Assembly: GCA_965208025.1 (NCBI GenBank)
Contig: OZ242302.1
Location: forward strand, 496,001-560,000
Reading direction: 5' to 3'
DNA from: Bin80 sp965208025
GTDB taxonomy: Bacteria; Bacteroidota; Rhodothermia; Rhodothermales; Bin80
Length of the DNA: 64,000 nucleotides
Of this stretch, positions 17,357-26,425 are shown one piece after another; positions within the stretch are counted from its first letter, which is position 1; each line of letters starts with the position of its first letter. Made by a program: the position numbers and the translations under genes. The notes below the pieces were generated by a model. It had not been told where the DNA came from, did no database searches, and saw only the letters and a list, made by a program, of their open reading frames with translations.

Positions 17357-18835
17357 CTATATATGTACCAAGTTCAAGACCCGAAGCGCCTTACAGCGGA
17401 CTTCTTCCTGCCAACTGGGGTCATAGATGATACGAAGCAAGTTTTGACGACTAATCTCTAACTGCACTGGTGGAAGGATATTCCTATCAATACCCATCCA
17501 GGAGTACATCCTTAAATAGCTGTGAAGTAGTTGATGAACAAGCTTTTTTCTATTCTCTGAACGCAGAGAAGAGCCTGACAATTCCCACATTAGTGACATG
17601 CCTTGATTACTGGCCATGATTCCAAGAGAGGATGATAAAGGCCAGGCATGAGTGAAATCAAGGCTGTTTTCAAGATTATTGAGTAATTCTTGCCGTTCCC
17701 CATAGCTGAAGTTTCTTGCATCGCCATTGAATGCTATGGTGACTGGATCCGCGTTAACTAAAATCTCTCTTGCTTGAAGATTAAAGGTAGCCAGCCAGGC
17801 TGCAAGTCCTTGAAGATCGGATAGTGGAACCCCATCATATCTCATCAGAAGTGCCCCAACACGTCGAATGCTTAGGCCAGCCTTGATTTCATCCGCCAGA
17901 TATCGTGCACCCAAAAATTCTGCAAGAATTCGATGGAGCGGGGCTCGGAATGTATTGCTACCCACGAATAGTTTAGAGTCTAACGCTCTGAGAAAGGCGA
18001 AGTGATTCTGAGTCTCCACCTCCTGCAGGGAAAGAACCTGAGAATCCTCCGTATCTGCCGCTGCCCAACCAGCCTTGTTTGCAATCAACATGATCGCAAA
18101 TAGCTGACCAGTTGCACATAATACTTCTTTAATGGAAGGGAATGTTTCGGATGAAGACGTATCACGAAGTTCTTTGTATCGTCCCTCCACAATTTTTCTA
18201 CATGCTCTCTCAAAAATCTCTGTTGGGCTATTGGGCCATCCATCAGCTTCGACGGCATTCAGTAGAAGTTCAAGTAACTGCGGATTGAAAAGAAAGGGGC
18301 TTAGTCCATGCTCATCGGCTTGACGAATAATTGAGTTGAAATCTTTTCCTCTGTAGGTAACAATCTCCCGTATGTTGTCGTGATTCAGCGGGTTCAGATG
18401 CAAGATTGAAATTTTCTGTGACTCCGTGATTGAATTTAGTTCTTCCAGACCTGTATTTCCTAACCAATTGACAGAACGACACGATAGACGAAGTTTAGGA
18501 TTCCCCCAATCTTCGACCTGAGTGATGATTTTTCTCAGAACATCTTTTATATCCCCTCCGCCGATACGCACTTCGTCAAGTCCATCAATGAAAACTGGAG
18601 CCTCGCGTAGTCGGGAGTGGCTTTTCAGGTTTAGGTTGATAAACTGACGCGCGGAGATTGATGGGCCAGCATGAACTCTGCGGGCTTCTTTATGGAATTC
18701 GATACTCTTTCCCATTCCCGGCTCACCCAGCAAAACATAACAGTGGGCACTCTCAAAATCACGAAGTGTTTGGAGATCCTTTCCAAAGTGCCAGTCATTG
18801 ATTGGCTCAATCTGGCTGATAGTTCGCTCAATCAT
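17357..18835 (-). CDS. NACHT NTPase, N-terminal part of a frameshifted gene
   Basis: Begins at ATG 18835, 5 bp after the stop of the DUF4143 ATPase gene (a TTG at 18844 would overlap it). The NTPase lies at the very N-terminus: Walker A VLLGEPGMGKS at about residue 40, Walker B APVFIDGLDEVR near 110, sensor-like LRLSCRS, then winged-helix and helical regions (LHRILAEFLGARYLADE). This is the NACHT/STAND architecture of many anti-phage and regulatory NTPases, here without an N-terminal effector. The frame ends at a TAG (17357-17359) inside an alternating AT tract (17358-17364). The next frame carries the expected continuation, so this is the proximal third of a ~1380-aa gene, possibly switchable by slippage. 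Confidence 0.8.
   Translation of the reverse strand: MIERTISQIEPINDWHFGKDLQTLRDFESAHCYVLLGEPGMGKSIEFHKEARRVHAGPSISARQFINLNLKSHSRLREAPVFIDGLDEVRIGGGDIKDVLRKIITQVEDWGNPKLRLSCRSVNWLGNTGLEELNSITESQKISILHLNPLNHDNIREIVTYRGKDFNSIIRQADEHGLSPFLFNPQLLELLLNAVEADGWPNSPTEIFERACRKIVEGRYKELRDTSSSETFPSIKEVLCATGQLFAIMLIANKAGWAAADTEDSQVLSLQEVETQNHFAFLRALDSKLFVGSNTFRAPLHRILAEFLGARYLADEIKAGLSIRRVGALLMRYDGVPLSDLQGLAAWLATFNLQAREILVNADPVTIAFNGDARNFSYGERQELLNNLENSLDFTHAWPLSSSLGIMASNQGMSLMWELSGSSLRSENRKKLVHQLLHSYLRMYSWMGIDRNILPPVQLEISRQNLLRIIYDPSWQEEVRCKALRVLNLVHI
17358..17364. repeat. (AT)n tract at the NACHT frameshift point
   Basis: TATATAT on the plus strand, exactly where the reading frame breaks. Removing two bases (one AT unit) restores an open frame running ...LVHIDKSIHDTTF... 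from the NACHT part into the nuclease part. Confidence 0.7.
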
Positions 18836-18840
18836 CTCAT

Positions 18841-20127
18841 TCAAAATGACTCAATCCACTCTTCGGTAGTGCGCGAAAAAAAATTGCCTAATGAAATGTC
18901 CCTCGGACCTACGACCATGGTTTTGGCCTTCGGAAAACGGCTTTTGAATGCATCTAAACCACTGCGAGACCGCACATTCCCACTCTTTACTTCTATCCCT
19001 ATAAGGTGCGGGCCGCGTTCAATGACGAAATCAACCTCATAGTGTCCACTTCTATCACGCCAATAATGAATTCGAGTGACAGGTCCACGAGTATTACATA
19101 AGTGTGCCCCCACCGCACTTTCTACTACACGTCCCCAAAAGGGACGATCGGTCTGAGCCTCTTGGGCAGAATAACCAGAAAAAGCTGTCATGAGTGCCGT
19201 ATTTAGTGCAACAAGTTTTGGGGAGGAGGATTTGGTGAGATATGGGGCCGAAGAATATCTTGTGAGAGATGCAATTAGACCTGCGTCGGAAAGAAGGTTG
19301 AGATAATCTACAATCGTCGTTGTGTTTCCAGTGTCCTGGAGTTGACCAAGTAACTTGTTATATGAAATCACTTGCCCCGAATATCTTGGAGCAAGATCAA
19401 TCAATTGACGCATTAGGCTAGGCTTTCTGATACGTTTAAGTCCCATGATATCCCGATCCAGCACAGGTGCCAATATTGAATTTGCAATGTAGTCTTGCCA
19501 GCCAGACAATCGTTTAGTTTCCCATGCATCAGAGAATGGGCCAGGATAGCCACCATAAAACAGGAATTCATCAGCCGTCAGCCCAAAAACCTCAGACATT
19601 TCTCGAAATGACCAGTGATTGACTCGTATTGAGTCAAATCGACCAACAAGTCCCTCATTACGTCCAACAAGCATTCTCCAAGCAGCGGAGCCCAAGATCA
19701 TGATACGAAGGGTATATCCTTCCACTTTGTCTGCATCCCAGAGACCCTTCACAATATTTGACCAGCGTGAAATAACCTGAATTTCGTCAAGAATCAGCAC
19801 CAAACCCTGTGGTGAACTGGCAGCTGCTCGACGGGCACTACCCCAGATATCAAAAAGAATCTGCTCTTTGGGTTGACTGGTAATTAATTTCCCACCTCCA
19901 CTTTTTTTCAATCCAAGCCAGTCGGACTTTGCAGAACTCAGATTATCCATTGGCATGTACCAGCAAGGAATTTGAGATTCAGTCAACAACTTCTTGACCT
20001 GATGAGCAATCGTCGTTTTGCCTACCTGTCGTGGACCAGATATGGCAACTATGCGCATGTGTGAAGGTCTTGACACTCTCTCGAAAATGAGCCGTACTTG
20101 CGCTCGTTGATATTCTTCTATCTTCAT
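18841..20127 (-). CDS. AAA ATPase with C-terminal DUF4143 domain
   Basis: A 428-aa protein of the AAA_14/DUF4143 family. Walker A is ISGPRQVGKTTIA (about residue 30), Walker B LVLILDEIQ (about 110), and a sensor region reads LRIMILGSAAW. The C-terminal half contains a winged-helix part (ILAPVLDRDIMG...LLSDAGLI) and the DUF4143 end, including HYEVDFVIE and LIGIEVKSG, a PD-(D/E)xK-like fold. Such ATPases are common in accessory regions and their function is poorly known. Here the gene is the first of a two-gene operon, with the NACHT gene starting 5 bp downstream, and an inverted repeat overlies its start codon. The coupling suggests a joint function. Confidence 0.87.
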   Translation of the reverse strand: MKIEEYQRAQVRLIFERVSRPSHMRIVAISGPRQVGKTTIAHQVKKLLTESQIPCWYMPMDNLSSAKSDWLGLKKSGGGKLITSQPKEQILFDIWGSARRAAASSPQGLVLILDEIQVISRWSNIVKGLWDADKVEGYTLRIMILGSAAWRMLVGRNEGLVGRFDSIRVNHWSFREMSEVFGLTADEFLFYGGYPGPFSDAWETKRLSGWQDYIANSILAPVLDRDIMGLKRIRKPSLMRQLIDLAPRYSGQVISYNKLLGQLQDTGNTTTIVDYLNLLSDAGLIASLTRYSSAPYLTKSSSPKLVALNTALMTAFSGYSAQEAQTDRPFWGRVVESAVGAHLCNTRGPVTRIHYWRDRSGHYEVDFVIERGPHLIGIEVKSGNVRSRSGLDAFKSRFPKAKTMVVGPRDISLGNFFSRTTEEWIESF

Positions 20128-20177
20128 GATAGTACTATTTTAATCAAATTATTTCATAATGGTACTGTCATGAAATA
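20125..20177 (-). promoter_or_regulatory. Overlapping inverted repeats at the start of the DUF4143-NACHT operon
   Basis: Two nested palindromes lie over and just upstream of the start codon. One is CATGATAGTAC (20125-20135) facing GTACTGTCATG (20162-20172), 11-bp arms with one mismatch, whose left arm contains the ATG. The second is TATTTCAT (20150-20157) facing ATGAAATA (20170-20177), perfect. Both fit an operator for an autoregulator or a structured leader. The function is inferred. Confidence 0.45.
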
Positions 20178-20999
20178 TATAGGTTTCCCCTTCGCATAGA
20201 ATATCAAGTAAATCAATGCCATAGAGCATAATTGGGTTCTATACAAGAGGGCGTTGGTCATCATAGTGGTGTTTCTTGCCACATGTACAGTCAGATAAGA
20301 TGCCCACCTGACAATATAGAGAGAATACTCTTAACCGTATATTCTTGATCTGGATCTGGCACTTATGACTTTGAGTGCGTTAGTCAGATGGAGTTTGTCT
20401 TGTCTTGCCCAATAAACTGGAATGTGAAGATTTGGGGCAGGGGGGAGTCTATTCATTTTGAAAATGTGCGTGCCTATGAAGGGGCATCCTTGATGAAATT
20501 CCAACTTGCTTAGTTGCAGGAAAAGTATTCTGTTTCAAGTTGAAGTACTGCACATTACTGGACGGAGAATTCTGGAGGTTTCAATTCAAGCATTAAGAGC
20601 GGAGGCTGATCCCCATGCAAGCCAGAGAGGGATCTCATCTAGCCTCTATAATTATCGTGTGCTTGTTGAGGCTCAAGAAAAATATTAGATTCTAATTGGT
20701 AGCATGTCACTGATTCAATAGGCCAGCCATGAAAGCTGGTGCTTGAAGGCCGTTTACTAATTTTGTGATAGAAAAGACAAATTGTGACTATCCATGATAT
20801 TCAGGACAGTATGACGAGAATTTTATCGATAAAGGATATCCTCAGATAGGAATATATTCGCCCACGCTACTCTCTAAAGTGCGGACTCCTCGGACGTATT
20901 CTGGAGGGTCTTCATCGTACCGACCAGAGAGGGATGGGGAATATCATGAGTACGGGTTATGTTAGAACCTAATATCCACCAACATCTATATCTTTCACT
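20178..20999. other. Intergenic, about 0.8 kb, no supported gene
   Basis: Only short open frames are present (for example 42 codons from ATG 20388 and 60 codons ending at 20688), with no recognisable domain, signal peptide or partner. The left end carries the promoter of the DUF4143-NACHT operon. I see no RNA gene. Confidence 0.4.
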
Positions 21000-21209
21000 G
21001 TGACACAACTCATTCCAGATTCCTATAAGCTAGATCCAGAAACCGCCAAGATGGCCGAGAAAGCATTAAAAAAACTTGCCGAGATGGGTCAAAGAATGAC
21101 ACCGGCTGATCACCGTGCTCAACTAAAATCTTATGCACTTGGGGCTGCAAAAACTAAAGAAGCGAGAGAAAGGTTATCTAAACTTTGGGACCGCAGAAAT
21201 GGTGTTTAA
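21000..21209 (+). CDS. Small helical protein upstream of a decayed Fic gene
   Basis: A 69-aa frame from GTG 21000, charged and predicted helical (ETAKMAEKALKKLAEMG, then KEARERLSKLWDRRNG), with no known domain that I recognise. It ends 3 bp before the ATG of the Fic remnant. The spacing and order match a small upstream partner (antitoxin-like) of a Fic/Doc gene, but that role is inferred from position only. The frame is intact although the Fic gene is not. Confidence 0.55.
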   Translation: MTQLIPDSYKLDPETAKMAEKALKKLAEMGQRMTPADHRAQLKSYALGAAKTKEARERLSKLWDRRNGV

Positions 21210-21212
21210 TCC

Positions 21213-21584
21213 ATGATCGTAAATGAGCTTGTTGGTAGCGATGAAGACCATCCTGTTTGTGTGGACTAAGATTTACAGAATCGGGAAAGGCAATTCCACT
21301 TTCTGAAATCTTTGGTTGAAGCATCAATTCAATCCAGTACTCTTTTCCTATCACAAACCCTAATCAAGGCCCTCAATTTCCATGCAATCGTATGCCTTCA
21401 AGTACACGCAGGAGAGTACAGACCTTGTCAAGTAGCCGTTGGAGATTACATTCCGCCACAGCATTTTCGGACTGACTCTTTGATAGACGATATGGTCAGT
21501 CGCGTCAATCGGAGTTGGGGAGAAGCTTCTACATTTCATTGGCCGCACATGTATTACAGAATCTCTTGTAATCTTCCCGAATGA
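21213..21584 (+). pseudogene. Fic/Doc family N-terminal remnant
   Basis: One reading frame of 124 codons starting ATG 21213 (MIVNELVGSD). It is interrupted by a TAA at codon 19 (21267-21269) and later resumes with Fic-like sequence: LNFHAIVCLQVHAGEYRPC, VAVGDYIPPQHF, LIDDMVSRVNRSWGE. This is the region that precedes the HPFxxGNGR catalytic motif in Fic AMP transferases. Near 21540 the continuation (LAAHVL) moves to another frame, and the motif itself is absent. The gene is therefore broken by at least a nonsense codon, a frameshift and loss of the catalytic end. The family call is from recognised N-terminal pattern. Confidence 0.6.
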
Positions 21585-21722
21585 AACATAAGGATAATTA
21601 TGTTACATTCGGATATTTTGGTCAAATGCTATTAACTTCAAAAAAAGAACTATGACCTATCCATCAACCATCTTGAAAATATCCTCATAAAATCGTAAAT
21701 TGAGAACCGTGACTATTTTCGT

Positions 21723-22160
21723 ATGATGAAGTTCAGATTTCTTTTCTTAATTCCCTTTACTCTCCTCATCGCCTCTTGCGGCGGGAATTTATCTAATCTT
21801 TCAATGAATAGTGATCCAGGAAAAAGCGAAGTTCAACTCCCAGAAATTACGGTACAGGAACTTAAGTCCCTTATTGATAATGATGAGCGTCCATTCATAT
21901 TGGATGTTCGTGAAGAATGGGAATACTCTACGGTCAACTTAGACGGACATCTTATCCCTCTGAATCAACTCACCGATCGACTAAGCGAACTTGATGCATA
22001 TCGTGAAGATGACTTGATCGTGGTTCATTGCAGGTCTGGTGCACGATCTGCCAAAGCCGTTACGTTCTTGCACTCCTTTGGTTTAATAAATGCAAAGAAT
22101 CTCCGCGGAGGAGTTCTTGCATGGAGCAGGGAAATTGATCCAAGCCTCCCGACATATTAA
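21723..22160 (+). CDS. Rhodanese-domain lipoprotein
   Basis: A 145-aa protein with a lipoprotein signal (hydrophobic run ending in the lipobox LIASC, Cys at about residue 19) followed by a single rhodanese domain: FILDVREEWEY, HLIPLNQL, and the active-site loop VVHCRSGARSAKA with catalytic Cys. It should be anchored in the cell envelope and may handle sulfane sulfur or act as a redox or phosphatase-like module. It precedes miaA by 9 bp, so the two are probably co-transcribed, although no functional link is obvious. Confidence 0.9.
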   Translation: MMKFRFLFLIPFTLLIASCGGNLSNLSMNSDPGKSEVQLPEITVQELKSLIDNDERPFILDVREEWEYSTVNLDGHLIPLNQLTDRLSELDAYREDDLIVVHCRSGARSAKAVTFLHSFGLINAKNLRGGVLAWSREIDPSLPTY

Positions 22161-22169
22161 ATCCTCAAA

Positions 22170-23063
22170 TTGTCCAAAATCCAAGTAATTACAGGCCCTA
22201 CGGCGTCTGGTAAATCGGCCTTGGGTTTGAAGTTAGCGCAAGAAATAGGTGGAGAGATTATCTCAGCGGACAGCCGTCAAATCTACAGAGAACTATCAAT
22301 TGGATCTGCAAAGCCTTCTGCAATTGACTTGGCCAGTGTTCCGCATCATTTTGTTGATGAACTTGATCTTGGTGTACCCTACTCGGCAGGCCTATTCGCC
22401 GAACAGGCCTTAACCCGAATAGATGAGATCCTACGACGAGGACGAGTTCCAATTGTTGTGGGAGGATCAACACTCTATCTTCATGCCCTTGTCCACGGTC
22501 TATCCCCGTCTATCCCCTCCGACGCAACCGTACGATCAGATCTTGAAGAAAAACTAACCAAGTTCGGCAGTAAAGCACTTTATGATGAACTTTCTAAGGT
22601 GGATCCACGGTTAGCCAGCACCATGGATTCTACGAAAACCGCTCGAATAATTCGTGCTCTGGAGGTATTTAAGCTCACAGGGAAGCCTCTCTCTGAATTT
22701 CATCGTCAACCTATCCCCCATCCACATGAATTTTGTGTCTCTGTACTTACTCTTGAACGTGCTGATTTATACCAGCGAATTGAGCAGCGAGTTGATGCAA
22801 TGCTTGAAGCTGGCTTGATTGACGAAATTAAGTACCTGCGATCTCTCAATCTGGACAATAAACTACCTGCTTTGAAATCTATTGGATATCAAGAGCCATT
22901 GGCTTATCTGGACGGTTTGTATTCATGGGATCGTATGGTTGAACTCATTAAGCGAAATAGTCGTCGTTACGCGAAACGACAACTCACTTGGCTTAGGCGC
23001 TATAAATCTTATCGTCAAATCTCTCCCCAGACTTCCCTTGAAGAATTGAGAGAATATTTATGA
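22170..23063 (+). CDS. miaA: tRNA dimethylallyltransferase
   Basis: Transfers a dimethylallyl group to A37 of tRNAs reading UNN codons. The P-loop is GPTASGKSALGLKL at the N-terminus, followed by the substrate-binding EIISADSRQIY, GSAKPS, PHHFVDE, IVVGGSTLYLHAL, and later YAKRQLTWLRR. It is 297 aa, normal length. The only start near the P-loop is a TTG at 22170, 9 bp after the rhodanese stop; no in-frame ATG exists upstream. It is a housekeeping gene lying between accessory loci. Confidence 0.95.
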   Translation: MSKIQVITGPTASGKSALGLKLAQEIGGEIISADSRQIYRELSIGSAKPSAIDLASVPHHFVDELDLGVPYSAGLFAEQALTRIDEILRRGRVPIVVGGSTLYLHALVHGLSPSIPSDATVRSDLEEKLTKFGSKALYDELSKVDPRLASTMDSTKTARIIRALEVFKLTGKPLSEFHRQPIPHPHEFCVSVLTLERADLYQRIEQRVDAMLEAGLIDEIKYLRSLNLDNKLPALKSIGYQEPLAYLDGLYSWDRMVELIKRNSRRYAKRQLTWLRRYKSYRQISPQTSLEELREYL

Positions 23064-23209
23064 CTCACGCATCTCCCCCACCCTGCTCAGGTGTCTTGGT
23101 CTTTTCTCATTGAGAAAACCAACTCTCCTATTCTGTGAAACGAAATAGATTAGCGTTTTTGAAATACAATTGAATATCAAAAAAAAGATATTGATATTCA
23201 AACGATCAG

Positions 23210-24993
23210 AGACGAATCCCCGTAGTTTCATATAGATACAGGAACCTATAAATCCATATGCTTGTCTAACAGAGACGATCAAGTGTACCATGCCTAAATC
23301 GCCTGTACCCCATACTGCTGCCTTTGATCGAGGCCCCTCCCCGTATTTCCACGGGAGAGAAACCATCCAGAGGAATTTCAAGAATTTATTAGATCGCGCC
23401 AACGCTTCGGATACTGGGACTACGTTCCTGATCCAAGGTGCGCCGGGCGCGGGAAAGACGGCTCTCCTTTATGAATGCCAGAGACACGCATTAGAAGTTG
23501 GCTGGAATGTTGTTTCAATTCCTACTTCTTCGCTCTGGGATACCAATGAGTTACTTAGTGCTCTGGGGGAAGGGAGCAAACTGAATTTGACTCAGGGATC
23601 AGGGAAAGTTGGTATAAATGCACTCTTAAAAATTGAGGCGGGTGTGGACTTTACCTTAACCAAAACTGACCGTACGACGCTGGAAGTACTCAGGGGGGCT
23701 AAGAAGCCTTTACTCCTTACACTTGATGAAGCGCAGGTACTGGGCACCGAAGGTGTTCCTCCTACGAATCACCGGAGTGCAGCCATTAACTTCCTTACCT
23801 TCATCCATAATGGGGACTTGGGGAAGCCGATCATTCTTTTGGCAGCTGGTTTGGGTACAACAAGGGCCGCCTTTGGTAAACTGGGAATCTCGAGATTTGC
23901 AGAGAACTACGTTGTAGAGTTGAGTGCGTTAAGCAAAGTTTCCGAGCGCTTAGTGATTGAGGACTGGATCAAAAAAGAAGGAAAAGGGAAAGGGAATCCT
24001 TCGGCATGGATTGATGCGATCTCACAGGAGACCCATGGATGGCCCCGACATGTCCACTCCTATGCGAAACATGCCTCGGAGTATCTGGAAGTAAATAAGG
24101 GTGTGATGACACCTGACGGATTAAGCAATGTACTGAAAGCAGGACACAAAGGGCGTAAGGCGTATTACAAGCAAAGAGTAGGTGATTTCCGCGTAGATCA
24201 GATCCGCTGCCTGACAGGGTCAATAGCGGAAGTTCCCCAAGGATCCCCCATAGAGTATAAAGCCATCATGTCCTCTCTGAGACAAGAGTATGGACAAAAT
24301 GAGGCTGGAGAATTATTTCAAAAATTTATGCAAAAGGGGATATTGGAAGAGAATGATCTAGGATATGTTGTCCCCATTCCATCAATGCACGCCTGGCTAA
24401 TTGATACCTATGCCAGAGAAAGAATTGAGACACCCCCCGTGCCATAGAAAATCATAGCGTTGCGTGACCGGGATTTGGGATTTGAAAGGTGAATTCCAGA
24501 GTTACCGCTCTCATGGATTTTCAACTACCTTCTAACTTCTTACTCGATAGGATTCTAACATTCCACTCATTTGGGTTCTACCTGTTGATGTCTGTACGTT
24601 GATTCCAGCCTTTCAGGAAACACAGATCACTGTTGGACTACATGGAAGAACTAGTGGCAAGGACAAGAGTAATCTGGCACTGTTACAAATCTCGGGACAT
24701 CTATGAACGAGATCTGATTGATATACACCTTTGGATGATGTCCCAACCTTGATCAAACAACCCGGGTCTTGTGTGAACACTTTCTTTGGATCGAATCCCA
24801 ATGATAGACACATACTCTCTGGAAGACACATGACACACATCCCCTATGGAAATACTTAGCTTGATTTCGTGCTCCAAGTTTCTAATATCTATTGATTCAG
24901 CAGGGTACTCTTGTACGTTGACTTCATTATCAATGCTCAATAGTTCAGACATGTACCGGTAGTTAAACTTCGTCTGACGCCAGAGAAGAGGTG
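23210..24993. repeat. Tandem duplication, unit 1 (ATPase gene with flanks)
   Basis: A stretch of about 1.78 kb recurs in the same orientation right after itself. It includes about 70 bp upstream of the ATPase start (AACCTATAAATCCATATGC and CTGTCTAAC are shared), the whole gene, and about 500 bp downstream. Beyond the coding region, identity falls but can still be followed through GAATTCCAGAGTT, CGCTCTCATGGATTT and TTGACTTCATT. The boundaries are by eye and approximate. Confidence 0.7.
23290..24447 (+). CDS. P-loop (AAA/ORC-like) ATPase, intact copy
   Basis: A 385-aa ATPase. An N-terminal 'PYFHGRETIQRNF' stretch (typical entry of ORC/Cdc6-like and STAND ATPases) precedes Walker A FLIQGAPGAGKTALL at about residue 50, then Walker B LLLTLDEAQ near 140, a sensor-like IILLAAGLGTT, and GWPRHVHSYAKHA in the lid region. 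The C-terminal ~90 residues form a winged-helix-like segment. No effector domain or transmembrane segment is present, and I do not know its function. A near-identical but broken copy follows at 25068-26204. Conservation of the upstream 60 bp in both copies suggests a shared promoter. Confidence 0.75.
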   Translation: MPKSPVPHTAAFDRGPSPYFHGRETIQRNFKNLLDRANASDTGTTFLIQGAPGAGKTALLYECQRHALEVGWNVVSIPTSSLWDTNELLSALGEGSKLNLTQGSGKVGINALLKIEAGVDFTLTKTDRTTLEVLRGAKKPLLLTLDEAQVLGTEGVPPTNHRSAAINFLTFIHNGDLGKPIILLAAGLGTTRAAFGKLGISRFAENYVVELSALSKVSERLVIEDWIKKEGKGKGNPSAWIDAISQETHGWPRHVHSYAKHASEYLEVNKGVMTPDGLSNVLKAGHKGRKAYYKQRVGDFRVDQIRCLTGSIAEVPQGSPIEYKAIMSSLRQEYGQNEAGELFQKFMQKGILEENDLGYVVPIPSMHAWLIDTYARERIETPPVP

Positions 24994-25067
24994 AATCCGT
25001 ATAGTTCTATATAGATACTGGAACCTATAAATCCATATGCCTGTCTAACAAAGATAATCAAGTATTC

Positions 25068-26204
25068 ATGCCTAAATCGCCAGTACCCCATACTGCTGCC
25101 TTTGATCGAGGCCCCTCTCCGTATTTCCACGGGCGAAAAATCATCCAGAGAAATTTTAGGAATTTACTAGATCGAGCGCAAGCATCTAATACTGGAACTA
25201 CGTTCCTGATCCAAGGTGCACTGGGCGCGGGAAAGACGGCTCTCCTTTATGAATGCGAGAGACACGCATTACAAGCAGGTTGGAACGTTGTTTCAATTCC
25301 TACTTCTTCGCTCTGGGATACCAATGAGTTACTTAGTGCTCTGGGGGAAGGGAGCAAACTGAATTTGACGTAGGGATCAGGGAAAGTTGGTATAAATGCA
25401 CTCTTAAAAATTGAGGCGGGTGTTGACTTTACCTTAACTAAGACTGACCGTACGACACTGGAAGTACTCAGGGGGGCTAAGAAGCCTTTACTCCTTACAC
25501 TTGATGAAGCGCAGGTACTGGGCACCGAAGGTACCCCTCCTACGAATCATAGGAGTACAGCCATTAACTTCCTTATCTTCATCCATAATGGGGGCTTGGG
25601 GAAGCCGATCATTCTTTTGGCAGCCGGTTTAGGTACGACAAGGGACTCCTTTGGTAAACTGGGCATTTCAAGATTCTCAGAGGATTGCGTTACGGAGTTG
25701 AGTGCGTTAAGCAAAGCGTCCGAACGCTTGGTGATTGAGGACTGGATCAAAAAGGAGGGGAGAGGGCAAGGGGATCCGACGGCATGGATTGATGCGATCT
25801 CACAGGAGACCCATGGATGGCCCCGACATGTCCACTCCTATGCGAAACATGCCTCGGAGTACCTGAAAGCAAATAAGGGCGTGATGAACCCTGATGGATT
25901 AAGCACTGTACTGAAAGCAGGACACAATGCACGCAGGGCATATTACGAGGGAAGAGTCTACGGTTTTGAACCCGACCAAGTCCAATGTTTAGCAGGTTCC
26001 ATTCCAGATGGTGCAGTAGGACACCCCATTCCTCGCTTGAAAATAATGTCTGCGTTAGGAAATAAATACGATGACGGTCCAGCACAAGATTTGTTCATGG
26101 ATTTTGTGAATAAGGGGATCATAGAAAAAAGAGGGCTGGGATATGCTATCCCCATCCCCTCAATGCACACTTGGTTAAGGGATACCTATGCTATGGAGAA
26201 TTGA
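25068..26204 (+). pseudogene. P-loop ATPase, second copy with in-frame stop
   Basis: Reads in one frame from ATG 25068 to TGA 26204 (379 codons) except for a TAG at 25371-25373, where the intact copy has CAG (Gln) in KLNLTQGSG. Walker A differs by one residue from copy 1 (GALGAGKT versus GAPGAGKT). The rest is closely similar (SSLWDTNELLSALGEGSK, LLLTLDEAQVLGTEG, GWPRHVHSYAKHA), and the C-terminal domain has diverged more. Either the gene is dead or it yields a 101-aa fragment. A restart around 25596 would lack the P-loop. Confidence 0.8.
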
Positions 26205-26425
26205 GACGCCCTATGAGCCACAGAAAATCATAGCGAGCGTGACCCAGGTTTGGAATTTGAACGGTGAATTCCAGAGTTGTCGCTCTCATGGATTTGAACA
26301 ACTACCCTCCAACCTGTTATTCTATTTGATCTTAATACTTCGCTCCATTGGGTCTACCTGGTTGATCCTTGTGCGCAAATGCCTCCTATCAGGAAACAGA
26401 GTCATATTTTGAGTAAATGGACGAG

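Noticed and set aside
14697..18835. Treating the NACHT and nuclease-like frames as two independent genes
   Set aside because: The second frame is open without any start codon back to the exact end of the first, and the amino-acid continuation crosses the junction at an AT repeat.
20506..20688. 60-codon plus-strand frame upstream of the small helical gene
   Set aside because: No domain, no ribosome-binding context and an isolated position; length is expected by chance.
24613..24952. Two minus-strand frames of 75-83 codons downstream of the first ATPase copy
   Set aside because: They are not preserved in the duplicated unit, where the same DNA is interrupted and shifted.
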